A DNA stretch of 64,000 nucleotides from Neospora caninum Liverpool (taxonomy: Eukaryota > Apicomplexa > Conoidasida > Eucoccidiorida > Sarcocystidae), in assembly GCF_000208865.1 (NCBI RefSeq), contig NC_018389.1, positions 2,159,941 to 2,223,940 of the forward strand. The letters are read 5' to 3'. The notes under the pieces were generated by a model, which saw only the letters and a program-made list of their open reading frames with translations, made no database searches and was not told where the DNA came from. Shown here piece by piece: positions 1-13,195 of the stretch. Each line of letters begins with the position of its first letter. Within the stretch, counting starts at the first letter, position 1. The position numbers and the translations under genes are program-made.

Positions 1-3000
1 GAAGACTGTCGTGATCCGCGACGAAGGCTGGGGACAGGCGGACAGTGTGACTATCCGAAATCGATCGCGGTGGACGTTGTTAATGCGGCAGTGCGTGCAT
101 GCAAATCCAGTCTTGGCTGCCACCGCTGCGGCAGCTGCTGCGCGAGACGCTGCCGATGCAGCCTATGTCGAGGACTCGTGCAGCACGGTTAGCGGTGCGG
201 AGGAGGGAGTCGATGCTGAGGGGGCTGAACTGAAGTTCAGTTCCTTGGCCGCCGGCAGTCTGAAGAGCAACGAGCGACGAGGGCGTGCGCACGCTGGTGC
301 AACGGGAGAGGTTGGGGCGAGCTTCGCGGAGACAGCAGACAGCGGAACGGACCATACAGTGTTGTGGCCGCGTATCCGCCATGGTAGTCAAAAGGCCTAT
401 GTTTCAAACAATGTGGGGGAAGAACGCGTCACAGGGCTCATCGAATTTCTTCTCTCATACGGGTTAGGACAGCCAGAGGGAGGCGAGGTCACAGAAGAAA
501 AAGGCCCACAAGCTTGGAAACGGAGTGAAGGATTGCCTGCTAATGTTTCTGAGGAAGAACAGGGGAAAGCCTCCGGACAAACTTCGCAAGGCGTCCAGAT
601 GGTTCCCGGAGACTCGAGACAGCAAGACCCGCACCGGAGATGTCAAAGGCGATGTGCGTGTGCAGCGGCAACTGCTGCTCCATACTTTCTGGGTCCGCTT
701 CCTGTGCTTGTCAATCCTGACGAGGAAATTATCATGGCCTGGGATGACTGCCGTCGAAATCGTGCGGTAGAAATAGCGGGACTCCCCGCCGCCCTCGTCG
801 CGCCGCATCGTCAGGTAGAAGGTCTCGTTTCAGCGTCAGAGGAAGTTTTCCGGGACAGAACCGGAGTGGATGGCGACACAGGAATGAGCAGTCGGCCTTC
901 TGCATTGGACGGCCGCAGGGAGACAGCGCGGGCCTTGCGGGTCTCAGGCGCTCGACGAGGCACGTCGAGCACGCGCGAGTGCTCAGCAGGTCGGACGCCT
1001 GTGTTGATGCTGTCGCCGCGTTCGTCACCTTCTCTTTCAAGCTCGTTCTCCCCCACGGCATTCGTGCCGCCTTTCCTTATTTGCGTCCCGGTTTCCAGCG
1101 CTACTCCACATCGTCAGCTCCTTCGTATCCCCTCTCTCCCTCCCTCGGATTGGGTTGTCTTCGAGGTACTCAAGGAAAGCCTGGCAGCGGTCGTCGTCCT
1201 CTCGCAGTACCTACCCCTTCCGTCTCCACCCTCTTTGTCAGCCTCTAGGTGGTCCTCCCACGCAGAGGCCCCTTACCACTCGGGTGTGACCGGCAGGCTC
1301 ACCGCCCCTACTGCTCTGCAGACTTCTGCTGGGCGGGTTTCCCCAGGTGAGCGCGGCCACCGTGGCGCATCTCCGGCAAAGGCGTCCGCGCGTCTCTCCT
1401 CGCAACGGGCAGAGAGCGATGAAGCTCTTGCAGCTCAAGAAACAAGTCCACAACAGGTGGCTTTTGCAGCGGCGGCTGCGGCGGCTGCGGCTGCTTCAGG
1501 TCTCTCCCAAGTCGCGGCAGATGCGTTTGGGCAAGGCTGGTTCTCGTGGGGAACTTCGAGCCTCTCCCCGACCGCGCCAGCGCCGGTTGCTTCAAGTCGG
1601 CCCGCCGATGGTCGCTCGTCGATTCCCAGCCCTCGCGGGGACGAAAGGGGAGGCAGAGGTGGAGATGCATGGGAAGGCGGCAGCGTCGCATCTGGTCTAT
1701 TATCTTACTTTTCCCCCGCTGCATGGTCGGAAGAACGACGCCGCAGTAGTGAGGACTACGGGCGAGGAGCCGAAATCGTGCCGCTGATGTCACCGGCAAA
1801 CGCAGCAGGCGGTCTCGCTTCATCGAAACCTTTCGATGACGGTCGATCCACCCACAGCCGGGGTGCTCGGGGAGCATCGTCCGTCTTCGCTTTGGCGTCG
1901 ACCAGCTTTCTGCGGGATGCCGCCGAGCAACGGGCCGCCGTCGATGAGGGAGGACAAGGCGGCATGCTAGCAGGTACTGAGACTCCGGATGTGCCTATCC
2001 ATCGTTTCTTGTATGTGCCACCGTATCTTTCGAAGCGCCTAGCACGAGCGGAACTTCAGGCGCGTGCCGCAAATCTGGGTTCGATGCCTTCCCATTCACT
2101 CTTGTCCAGAGAAGTCCGTCTCCTAAGGCTGCAGCACGGCGCGAGAGAAGCGTATACTCGAGGGCTGTTCGGTGTGTTACAGAACCCCCACGCTGACGGA
2201 GGCGTGTGGGACCGCAGAGATACGGGCTTTAGTGAAGGCCTTTCAGACGAGGAGCAACCAAGCTCTGCTGCGCGGCGTGGGGTGCGCACCGCTCAAACCG
2301 AGAGAAGGGCCGGCCATCCGGCCCACGGCGTCGACACAGATTTCGCTTCTTCCCTCGGAAATCCCCTCAGCTTTTCTGCCGGATATCTGGAGTCAAGTTC
2401 GCCTCACAAGGAAGGTGGGAGTCAGGCAGTTGCACTGGGGTATCTGGGTGAGCAAGCGTCAGAGCGCTGCAGCCTACGCGGGATTGCACGAAGAGATCTA
2501 CGGAACGCCTTTGATCCCCCAGGCACGAACGATAGAAGCGTGGTTTGTGGCGTAGATGATGGAGCGTACGTGCACCTTCCGGCATTCGTGTCTCCCTTCT
2601 TCCACGCGTTTCAAACGAGTGCGCCACAGCCTGTCTCAGCCGTCGGGCCGCGAGGGGGCTCATCAGAAGGGCAAACGGGTGGCGGAGCAAGCCTGTGGAG
2701 CGCTGATTCTACGGGGACTCCGGCCGAGCCGGCAGGGGAGCAAGAAACCGAGACTGCCCATGGAACGGAAAGTCGTGAAGATCGACAGAAGCCAGCGAAC
2801 CAGCAACTCCCTTACCTGTTCTACCTTTGCGACGGAGAGGAAGAGCGTCAGATGATTTTCCAGCAGCACGAGCAGTCGTCACCAACCGAGGCAGATGCGC
2901 ACCGCGGCATCGGGGGTGCGGCCTTCGCCGGTGGGCAACAGGGGGACGCGGCTGGTCGTTCAGCTCAACGCCGGTCTCTTTGCCAGGACGCAGAGACGAA

Positions 3001-6000
3001 GGCGCCCGGTCAGGGAGCTCGGGTTGGGCACAACTCGGGGGATTCCTGCGTTGTGAGTCGGCGAAGTTCGGTCATGTCCACTAGCTCGTCTTCGTCAGAC
3101 ACATTCGTGCGCCTTCAAGCTGAGCAACTCGCGGAGGAAACAGGGCTTCTCTTGCAGCTGCCTCCGCCTCCGTTGCCGACGCCGCCGACACCCGAGCCGC
3201 CCCTTGTTGAAGTCCGCGTGTGCATCCCCCAGTTGCTCATTTCTGTCGTCGCCGACACAACGCAGAAGAGTCCACTCACGCATCAGCTATCGAGAGTCCC
3301 TGACGAGCTGATGCTCTTCTCTGTTGACTACTTTTCTCTCCTCTTCGCCGCAAGCGACAGTCACCAAGTTGTTGCGGCAGCTGTGCAGGATCTCCAGGTG
3401 GACAATATGCGCACACATGCGCTGTACCCGGTTCTCCTCCAGAGAGCGTTGAGATCTGCCGATCCCCCGCTGGCCGAGGCTGCGGTCCAACTGAGCGTTG
3501 CTTCAGGCCGAACGGATCTTTGGCGCGGTGTCAGTCGGGGGGCTGGGAGTGCGGTCTACTCTGTTTCGAAGCCGATCTGCGAGCTAATGCTCAACCGACG
3601 CTTGACGACTGCACTTGCGGGCGAAAGCCGCAACGAAGAGGTCTTCTACGTAGACAACTTCGCTCTCTCCATTGTGCCCCTTTCTGTGCGTCTCGACCTC
3701 GATTTCGTCGAATCTTGCCAGAAAGCCTTCCGTTCCCTGCAGCGCGCTGCCATGCTGCCTTTCGCAGCGTCTACCTCGGACTGCTGTCTCCGGGACACTG
3801 AGGACCGTGAATGTGGAACCGGTAAGGTTACCAGGGGCTCTTGGCGCGACGACCAAGTCACGCGAGGAGGCGCGGATTTCCACGCGGATGGAGGTCGTTC
3901 GTTAGAAGATAGTCGACGCGGCCGGGGACTCGCAGATGTTCGGTTTTCGAGAGGAAAAGGCAGCGGCAGGAGTCCAGAGCGGGTGGTGGTTGGTGAATCC
4001 CAGCATAACAGCTCTGCGATGCACGGAACCCGATCCTGCGGACCAGATCGTTGGGAAGAGGAACCGGTAGCCGGTAGCACATCCGTTGCTGTGGGTGGCG
4101 CGAACGGGCAAGTGAATGAGGCCGTATCATACGGCAGTACTGGTAGCAGCAGATGGAATGGAGGAGCGAATGATTTCAGAGGCTCGGTCGCCGCTCGGTT
4201 TTTTCCAGAGGCTGCATGTGGGTGGAAGCCTTACGTCGGAGACTGGGGAGTGCTGCGAGGTCATCGATTTCTCGGCACCACTCTCAGCTGCTCCCGCCAG
4301 GTTTCAGGAAACGTCCTCGGGAGTGCCTTGGCAGGCGACGCAGGCCGAGAAGAGAGAGATTCAACGGAGGGGACGACGTTACCTGCCTTCCAAGTTCCTT
4401 CTGCGTCAAGTTCTGGCTCTCTAGCCACCGGCGTTGTCCTTTTCCCGCGCCTTCCGCCGGCTTCTCTGGCTCTACAGCGGAGTCCAGTACGGCGCTTCTG
4501 TATCAACCGTCTGGTGATCGAGCAGATCCTCGCTTCATTTTCTTTCCGCGCGGGCGTCAATCCTCTGTCATCTCTGTCGCATCATCACTGGTTCGTCCGA
4601 GCTCTTCTTTCCCTTTCGTCGATAGAAGACGCCTCTCTGGGCTTCAACGCTTTCGTCCTGCCTGACCGGACCTCCACACTCTCCTCGCCAGACCGCGATG
4701 CGCTGCTTCTTGAACCGGGCGCCGAACAAGGTCAAATATGTATCCCGTTAGGGGAGTTAATCAAGAGAGTCTCCCAGGCCTATCGCCAGCAGCTGCTTTG
4801 GCAGTTGTCCCATTTCGTGGCGTCCATTGACATACTGGGGAACCCGGCTCGGTCACTCGCTCACATGCGTGAAGGTGTTCGCGACCTCGCATTGCACCCA
4901 ATCCACGCTGCTGAAAGAGGCGACGATGTTCTGGAAGGGGTCTACAAGGGAGCGACCAGCTTTATCAGGCACACAGGTAAGCGCGGAAGATGAGGGAACG
5001 AGGCACCCTGTTAATGTGAAGGACTGCGCAAAACGGAACGCAAAACACAGATTCAGTTGAGGCAGGAGGGTCCCTTCGGTCTACGGTCCATTATGCGGTA
5101 TTCACCTGGCAACCGGTCAGGTCCTCAGCCAGATTCAAGGGCCGTAGGCGGGTGCGTGTCAGGGTCCGAACGACGTCCTGTCTTACCTCCACGTCAAGAG
5201 ACAGTTCAGCGCTGAAGATGCCCCTATGTACCCTTTTCTGCAACAGTGAAAAGGCCACTTACAAAAAAATGTGTTTGTAGGCCGTTACGTGTAATTGCCG
5301 CATGCTAATGGATAAAAACGGTCCTCTGTTGGCCCATTCTCATCCTTAAATGTGATCGTTTCCGATGGTCGCCATATCGTCAGTCCCGGAGATACTGGCC
5401 CGGATAAGGCGAGCCATGATTCGGTATGCGTGTATACGCCCGACATGAGACGGAAGGCCGTTGCTCCCAAGCTAAAGTGGAGCAGAGCGCCTGATGTACT
5501 TTGGAGGAGACAACATGCGACGGGAGTTCCCGTCGCTGGTCGTGCAAGCAACACGCAGGGATGGGAAGAACTGCATGGATGTTCCCCTGAGTCGGCGACA
5601 GGTTTCAAAAGTTTGTGTGCCCCGTCGTGCAGGATACGGCTTCTTTGGTGGCCTGTCGCGCATGGCTGGGGTCGCATCCGACTCTCTTGGTAAGGATACA
5701 GAGAGACATACAGCTTTTCAATTTTCGTTTCGGGCACACATAAGCGCAATTGGGCATATGGACGCTGGTAGAGATTATGTGGTCAGAATTGCGTTTCTAA
5801 TAGAAACGAACCACTCGTCATCCGACATAGCGCAGTTGCGGTACGGCATCATCCCCAGAGAACTGAGATGTGAAACGTCGGATGCCCCACGTGTGTGAAG
5901 TTTCCGTTTTGCTTCAAATGTCATCCTGAAATCGCCCCGGTTTGCGCCGTGCATGCCACGGTATAGAGCTGGAGACCTCGCAGTCTTTAGTGAGCGCCGT

Positions 6001-8948
6001 TTGCTGTACAGTGTTCAAATGGAGGTTTCTCAGGAACTGACACGCCTCACTTACCGTAGACGTCACAGCTTAGCCCTGACAATTAATGATTCCTGCAGAC
6101 TACACAACTGTCTGGTCTCACGAAAAGCTGAAAGATGGAGACATGGTCTGCATGGTAGTCAACAGAGGTTCTTGCAACGCTGCTGCGGAACACGGATTGC
6201 ACCTGTTTGCTATTCCAGGCGCTCTTACTCTGGACGACGCTTATGTCAACCGTCGACAGCAGCAGCAGCGCCGCCAACGTCCTCGGGACGTTCAGGAGGG
6301 TATCACGTTTGGCGCGGAAGCCTTCGGTAAGGCTGTTCTGGGAGGAATTACAGGTAAGCGTGTACGACGTAGAGAAGAAAAACGTTTTGTTCCTGTTGCT
6401 CGGCACATCTTTGCACGTGGCGCTGACACATGTATCCGAATTCGACCTCGGGAATATTTCGGAAAGCCTTTCCAGTGTGTATCGGGCGTAATGATGATGC
6501 GGGTAGCGTTTCCCACAGTCGTGTTTTCCCCTCTAGGGTGAGGGTCCTGATGCATCCGTCGTCTGCATTGGCCCGATGTCGCGTCTTACCAACTTCCGTC
6601 TGACCCCGGAGGGTGTCCAGGCCTCCAGATGCCGGCGCCCTCCGTCGAAGAAAGCATATTGCACGTCACCATGTTATGTCTTTCGACGCGAAGCGGCTTT
6701 CAATTGAAGTTTTTTACGGCTTTCCCCTTCCTTGAGGCCCCGATGTCTCGCCGAGTCTGGCTCTCTACAAGCCATACAAAAGTCTGGATGTGTATTGTGG
6801 ACAAGAGATTCAGTTAAGCAATGTAGCGGGCCAGAGGAATGTGCTTTACAGCGCGTCGAATCGCGGAAGTTAGGGGGGTGTCAGCGGCATTCAGCGTGAT
6901 ACAAACACCGTGCGGCCCTTCTCGAGGCGAGCTCGTCGCCGTCGGTATCCGGGGAAGTCGTCCAGCTTCCAGATGAAATGTCTCATGAGATCCTGGTGTG
7001 TACTTCTTTCCTAGGGCTCATTGAGGAGCCTATGAAAGGTGCCAATGAAGAGGGAGTCGAAGGTCTGCTTAAGGGCGCAGGCAAAGGCCTTCTTGGATTG
7101 GTCGTCAAGCCCTTGACGGGTGTTCTTGATTTCGCGCAGAAGACAGCTGAAGGCATAAAGGTAGGCGTTCTAACGCAGCAACCTGCTGGACAGGCCCGAG
7201 CCCTCTGCAGTTTGAAGAGGCCTGAGGCCGTAGTCTTTAGTAACAAAGAGAGCGTGTTTTCGGAGGCAGCGTCCTTCTCCCACCACGATATACCGCTGTC
7301 TCGGTGTGCAACTCGTATGCACAATCGCGATATTTTCAACTGTACAGGTTCATGTTGCCGAGCAGGTAACAAGTTAGGGTTCCGAATTCCCGTTGCAGCC
7401 GAAGCGTCCTGTGTAATTGTTTGCACCTGCAAGGCAACGATGGAGATGGCGTCGTTTCACCTGTGTTCCGAGACACGTCGGCTCAACCATAATTACACTG
7501 AAGACGTCCGTCTGATCGTGTCCTTCTTCCCCAACGCACAAAGGATCAAGGATGCTGGGCACAAATTTTCGCAATCGCAGTGGCCGATTTTGGCCAATTC
7601 TGGAGGCATGTGAGAGCCTGAGAAGTGCTTCTCTCTGAAGACACCAGGCAAATTGGCAAATTACAGCCCCTGTGCATCTACCGTATTGCCAAAAAATCGA
7701 GGTTTGATGTGCTGCCGCTCAGGAGATCTCCCAAGTCGATCCGGCTAGGCGAACAAGGCGGCGGCTGCCTCGTCTACTCCTGGGGCAGGAAAGACTCTTA
7801 GTCCCATACGATGAGGAGGCAGCACGGGTGAAGGAAGCCTTAAACGATGTCGACGGCGTCTGCTGGTACGTCGGCGAATTGCAGCTGCATATGTATATAT
7901 GTATATATAGTGGGTGTCTGCTCACCGCCCTACACCAAACGGATATCCTTTCTTGAGTTAGGCGTTGCTTTACTGTTCCGTTTGTGGCACCGGCTGCATT
8001 CCTCACCGAACGTGTGTGGCGCCGCTGGCGGGGTGTAGCTCCCAGAGAACAGTGGCGGTGGGTTTGAGTACATAACGCGTTATGGAGGACAACGAACGGT
8101 GCTTGTCTAACCAAAGCGTGCAAGACACTAGCGAAGTTTCTGTGGCCTACGCGGAAGCTGTCCCTTCTGAATGTCGCCACAAGGTACATCATTGACGGTT
8201 TACTTTCGGAGACGCTATTCGTTGTCTACACACAGACGGTGACAGTATCCAACCTGTCACCGGTTTCATGAATGGTAGAGGGTTCCGGAGAAGTCGGACG
8301 AGAGATTGATTTGCTGTGATCTGAACGCTTGTGGTCGCGGAGTTTACTGCGTGTGTGAATTCATCCGCGTGTGTGGTTCAATTGTGAAGACGGTTATCGA
8401 AAGTTAGGGAGCTCCCTCCAGGACGCTACGGAAGGTGTGTGCTAGCTCTATGTATCGTATAAGCAAGGGATCAACGCTCCGGACATAGCACTGCCGCGGA
8501 CTCATCTCAACCTGGCCTCCATGATCTTCGCTGCTTGTCCTATCTTCGCAGGTCGACTATCCCGTTTCTGTCCTTTGTGTGTGACATTCCTTTCGACACC
8601 TTGGTTGTCACCACGGATACGCATTTGCTGCAGTTCCGGGTGCCGCATCCGACGTCCAGCAGTGGGCAGACACAACTAGTTATGATTCTTCCGCTGCATC
8701 TGCTCATTTCTGTTCATCGATTTACTACCAAGCCCCGGAATTCTGATCAGAAACGCCGAGTAGGAATTCTTCTTGCCTTCCGAAGCCGGAAAACACGACA
8801 CCAGTCCCTACAGTCAGGCAATTGCCAGCAGCTAGGGAGGCTGGCCGCCGATAGGGATCCCGTACCTCAACACAAATATATCTGGTGCTCTTCGGTTGAA
8901 ACGCAACGGAAAATGGACGCGGTCGTGCGCGAGGCCCTACTACGGTAA
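1..8948 (+). CDS. VPS13: VPS13 family bridge-like lipid transfer protein, C-terminal part (5' end outside window)
   Basis: VPS13 proteins are long hydrophobic-groove proteins that move phospholipids between membranes at contact sites. Exons read as 1-4976, 5633-5689, 6219-6353, 7015-7160, 7723-7865 and 8552-8948. Junction phases are 1,1,1,0,2 and all agree. Exon 1 is open to the window edge, so the start lies upstream. It contains the family AWDD block near 720-750, the LQVDN...YPVLL block near 3390-3440, and the SADLLGNP-like block read here as SIDILGNPARSL near 4830-4860. Exons 2-5 carry the glycine-rich C-terminal helices (FFGGLSRMAG, LTLDDAYVNRRQQQ, EGLLKGAGKGLLGLVVKP) and the RLPR...LVPYDEEAA block. 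Exon 6 carries LVVTTDTHLLQF, matching the family's last beta-rich domain. Exon 1 includes roughly 900 residues of low-complexity, alanine- and serine-rich sequence not found in yeast or human relatives. Family assignment is firm. The last exon is less certain: it is open to TAA at 8948 but could hide an intron. Confidence 0.9.
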
Positions 8949-10663
8949 CGAATGGCGTGGAACAGGTTGAGATAACGGTGACTGCCTCTGCCTCATTATG
9001 TCGCGATGTAGCAACTGGTTCGTGATGGACTGTGTCTTTACCGCACAAAAAATAGGAAGCGTGTATTACCTCGTTTATTCATGGCTTGTGTCCTCTGCTG
9101 TTGAGACGACGTGAGGTTCAAGGTGGCTTCTGTGTCGAGATGTCAGCATCCGTGCAGACGGAATGTTAAGAGCGTAGGAAGCGTGGATGTCTCTCTGCAT
9201 CCCTATGCAGTACATTATCGTCTTATGTGCGGCTTAAGCGTCTGTTTTGAAAGCGAGCCTCATTTCCCCACATGTAAGCCGCGTGGTCTGGTAACACGGG
9301 AGATCCACCGCCATTCAACTTGGAATTTTTTTTTACGTGTGTCTATGTGTCTACGTTACGTTCCTTCCCCAACGTTACTCTGCCCTCGCGTTCTGTACTC
9401 ATCTGGAAGGCTGTCAGTCGAATTTTTGTGGGCCACAGTATGCGCAACACCACTGAAGCGTGTATTCACCTTATACTCCCCCCCCCCCCCCCCCCGATTT
9501 CTCGTGAAGCGTTCTCTGAGCACAGGCTTCAGTGCTTCAAGGGAAAGATGTGCAACCCTGCAATTGTGCGGGATCGCCTAAGTACAAACCAAGATAGCGC
9601 ACTGTACATGTCGAATTCTAGAACACGTGTGAGCGAAACCCACATTCGTCACACCATACGCGTAGCTTTGTCCAACGTGTATTTTAAATTTTTACAAAGG
9701 CGCGTGACGCATTCCATCAGGTCTCTTTCTGGTGCTCAAGTGAATGAAGCGGAGATACATGAATGGCCGCACATTGAAAACGATATCGTCTAGAACAGGC
9801 ACTTTCTGTACGCGCCCTACTCCGCTATATGGCATTTTTCTTTCTTGCTGCGGCACCGGTGGGGAGGCACAGAACGAACAGACAATGGCGCCTATCGACT
9901 GAAGAGCCAGAACGTTGGCATCGCATGACCGAAGAACAAAATACATAATTCAGAGGAGTACGATGAGCAACGTTAAGAACTTTGCTTCTGCCTGCCATCT
10001 CCCGTCTCCGCTGTGGACACCGATAATTTCTGAGAGCACGTCGCACGCTTTCAGTCTCTGCAAGTGTGTTTTCTACACCATCCATGACAATATTTCTGAT
10101 TATCTCGCATCTGTCTCCGCATGAACCGCGCGATTATCACTGTCGCGCTACACGCGATGGAGGAGAACGGTGCTCCCGTACGACCCCCAGAAGCTTGCCC
10201 CTTGCAGCATCTGGCCTTTGCCTGCTATATCATCAAAATTGCCCGAGTTTGTCAGGAGACCTACTCTCTTCCCCATACCTTGATTTACGAAGAATATTTT
10301 CTCTTTAGAGATCAACCGCATCGAGCATTCAGTCTAAGAGCTCTTCAGTATATTCTTTGATCAGCGGTGTACGGATCCAAGATTTCGTATTTCTTACACG
10401 GAATTTTGATTGAGGCCAGAGATTGCCGACAGCCCAAAGAGCGCTGGATGCCGAGACAGAAGAGTGGCCAGTTCCACTCGCAACCTGCAATACGAGTTCT
10501 CAGTTAAACGAAACGAAGAAGCGACGTTCAACGTTTAGCCGGTCTCCTAGTCCCGCTGTTGTTATTTTGGAGTGATCCACGAGAAGGCAGTCGTCGGCCC
10601 CTATTCGTGTTTGTCATTTCTTGGAAGTCTGTATATTCCCCAGTGACGGTTTGTATGATACCA
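8949..10663. other. Intergenic stretch, no gene recognised
   Basis: No conserved protein block is seen on either strand. The stretch holds an 18-nt C run (9478-9495) and, near its end, a 25-nt exact match to the OTU coding sequence (10462-10486). It probably includes the VPS13 3' UTR. Short open frames here, such as the 157-codon frame at 9320-9793, overlap the C run and look like chance. Confidence 0.5.
9478..9495. repeat. Poly-C tract, 18 nt
   Basis: An uninterrupted run of 18 cytosines. Such runs are prone to length error in sequencing and to slippage in vivo. No function is inferred. Confidence 0.95.
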
Positions 10664-11551
10664 TGTGCCACAGCACTGGTTCTCTCCATTGTCCCCACAC
10701 TTGGAGAGAAGCTGGCTTGTGGTCTTGGATATTTTTGCTTGCGTTGTGTTATGTACCGGTACGGACTGTCTCAAGGTACTTCTCTTCGTCTCCCCCAAAG
10801 AAGGAGAGAAGGTACTGTGAATGTGTTGAGGCAAGTAGATACCTCATAAATCTTCTTTCTGTGTGAGAAAGCTGGCGCCATGTTGACGCCTAGCAAAAAC
10901 AAAGCGGCCCAACCAACCTCGGAAGATGCCGGCGCGCTATGTGGTATCACGCGCAACTATTGCCGAACACTGCGTTAGCGCCTGCTCTTCACGATATCCC
11001 GTCATTCTTGTCATCCGTTTAAACACCAGCCAGCTTGAGTGCCTAATTTGACAGTCATCGGCCGCTTTTCTGACCCAGTCTCGAACCCAGATACCACATA
11101 GGCAGCATCTGATTCTCTACGTTAGCGGCACAGGTTCTGTAACCGTCTGCATTACACAGCGGTCGGTGAAGGCGGCCGTTAGAAAGCTAGTCCTGCCTGC
11201 ATACAGTGCCCTTCAAGGAACGTGTAGAACTCAGCATTCCAAACACAAAAGAAAATGAAAGCAAGCAAACGAGTGAGCACCCGCTTGCACGACCGAGCCA
11301 AACTGACGAGCAGACACAATAGGATGAAAGCCACAGCGGATGTGCAAGAAGCAGCTCGCTATCGACGGGAGTGATCCTACGGGAAGCCAAGGATTCCGGC
11401 GTCTGAACATGAGACAAGTCAACCCAACTTCCTGGCGTCGACGACTGTCTGTGTCGCTCGACATTATCTACTGAATCGTACGTACATTTTGATATCCGTA
11501 AGGCTACCACAACAGCATGCCGTACACGTCGAGCTTGTAGCACCCGTCTTA
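10664..11551 (+). repeat. 888-bp direct repeat, copy A (upstream of OTU gene)
   Basis: This segment matches 15862-16749 at a constant offset of 5198 bp. I count seven substitutions and no indels by eye, about 99% identity. The boundaries are sharp: both copies begin TGTGCCA and end CGTCTTA, and flanking sequence then diverges. There is no TG...CA terminus and no obvious target-site duplication, so an LTR origin is not supported. A minus-strand open frame of more than 100 codons spans part of both copies but has no recognisable domain. The copies flank the OTU gene. Confidence 0.93.
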
Positions 11552-13057
11552 AGAGGCCCCGCCCTCCGGCCACCTCTCGCTTGGCAGTTTATTCCTTGCA
11601 GGACGATGTGGGAGTTGACAATTGCTTAGGAGATGGTACAGCGCCGATTGCAGCTGAGAACTATGTGCATCACTAATTACCTCTCGAGGCCCGTATCCTA
11701 TACTCTCCATTGTATGCTGGAAACAACTCTGCATGGCGGGCGTCGAGTGACGCATGCAACATGTAAGGTAAGATGATTTCTCCTGTGTCGGCGCATCATT
11801 AAGACTGAGACTTGCTGCTGGTAGACTGTGAGAATCCGCACGCGGTGTAGAAGTCTATCCGACGTCTATCCGACAAATGAGGTACGGCTGGGGAAAACGA
11901 ATATACGATGCCGGACAGCTCCCATTGGCCGGTGTAATGATAGTCCCAGGAAGGTGTGGTCGAAACTTTCGAGATGAAGAGACGAAAGGAGTGCCACAGG
12001 GCTGTAGCTTGTCGAACGGATGACGGCAACGACAAACTTGTTAGAAGGCACTTCTCTTCTACGGTGTATGAAAGGGACCAGCAACGCCAATGGCTATAGT
12101 CAGTCACGCACACGTTGTATTAATACGTATGATGCCAGAGAAGCCGACAGCCCAAAGAGCGATAACTCTGAAACGCGCCATGTATCTGTGGAGCTGGCGT
12201 GCCACTTCCCGATTTGCTGCCATCCGGTCAGAGATGAGCAATATCGTATAACGGTCATATCGGAGAAAACGTTGTCCGTGAATCATGTTGCTTTTTTCGT
12301 CCTCGATCAAATACTGCTCAACTCTGCACGAGACTCCTACGAGCGTGAGGCAACTGATGGCACGAAACATCGTTCGTCTTGGCACGAGGGCCTTCCGCAT
12401 TCCTCAGAGTTGAACCGCTATCTCGTGAGCCCAACAATTCACCATAAACTGTAACCAATACGTCACCCGGAACCAGACCAGACTGAAGACCCGAAGGTGG
12501 CACCCCCCCCACCACCCAGAGCGGCGTGCGTATGTGTATCATCTGCTGCCTTCCAAGTGAGGCTATGTCATTGATTGAGTGGCTGAAACGTCGCGAACTA
12601 GGATCTCAAGAAGATTCAGATGTCGCTCCCGTCGCTGGCAATGGAGAATCAACGGTTTATTGGTTAGCGTGTAGCTGGCGCTCTCTGGCATACACCTGAA
12701 TACCGCGATCGCTTTGCCGAAGATTTAAAGGCGCCAAGAACGCTTGTCTTCAGAGCTGCTTTTCCTAGCCATTGGAAAAGCATATCTTCCCTCTTCTCTA
12801 CTTACTCTGCTCCAAGCGGCTCTGGGCATCGAGCACACATGGCGGATGGCTTTGCTCGTCTGCCCAACGACCACACACGAGGTAGTCGAAAAACGGAAAT
12901 GTGGATAAAATATTGTGGAATGTGAATAATGCGGCGTATCTTGTTGCATCATTTTTACCCCTTTTCAGTAAGTTGTCGCTTCCCCTATTTGACAGGTGGA
13001 ATCGGTATTATATTACGACTTTTTTATATTCTATAAACGTACAATAAAAACAACAGA
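11552..13057. other. Spacer between repeat A and the minisatellite, no gene recognised
   Basis: No conserved coding block is seen. A 28-nt stretch at 12134-12161 nearly repeats 10415-10443. The last 100 bases are markedly AT-rich before the minisatellite begins. The promoter and 5' UTR of the OTU gene probably lie toward the right end. Confidence 0.5.
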
Positions 13058-13195
13058 ATCTCTCGTCCTTCGGGACTATATATTCTACTTACAGTATCTC
13101 TCGTCCTTCGGGACTCGATATTCGACTTACAGTATCTCTCGTCCTTTGGGATTCGATATTCTACTTACAGTATCTCTCGTCCTTCGGGACTATAT
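13058..13195 (+). repeat. Minisatellite, 38-bp unit, about 3.6 copies, UUCG hairpin in each unit
   Basis: Units start at 13058, 13096, 13134 and 13172, an exact 38-bp period. Each unit has GTCCTTCGGGAC, a 4-bp stem closing a TTCG loop. The third unit reads GTCCTTTGGGAT, where the last pair becomes G-U in RNA so the stem survives. Each full unit ends in TACTTACAGT, which resembles a 3' splice site. The array ends about 185 bp before the OTU start codon, so it may lie in the 5' UTR or promoter. Confidence 0.95.
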
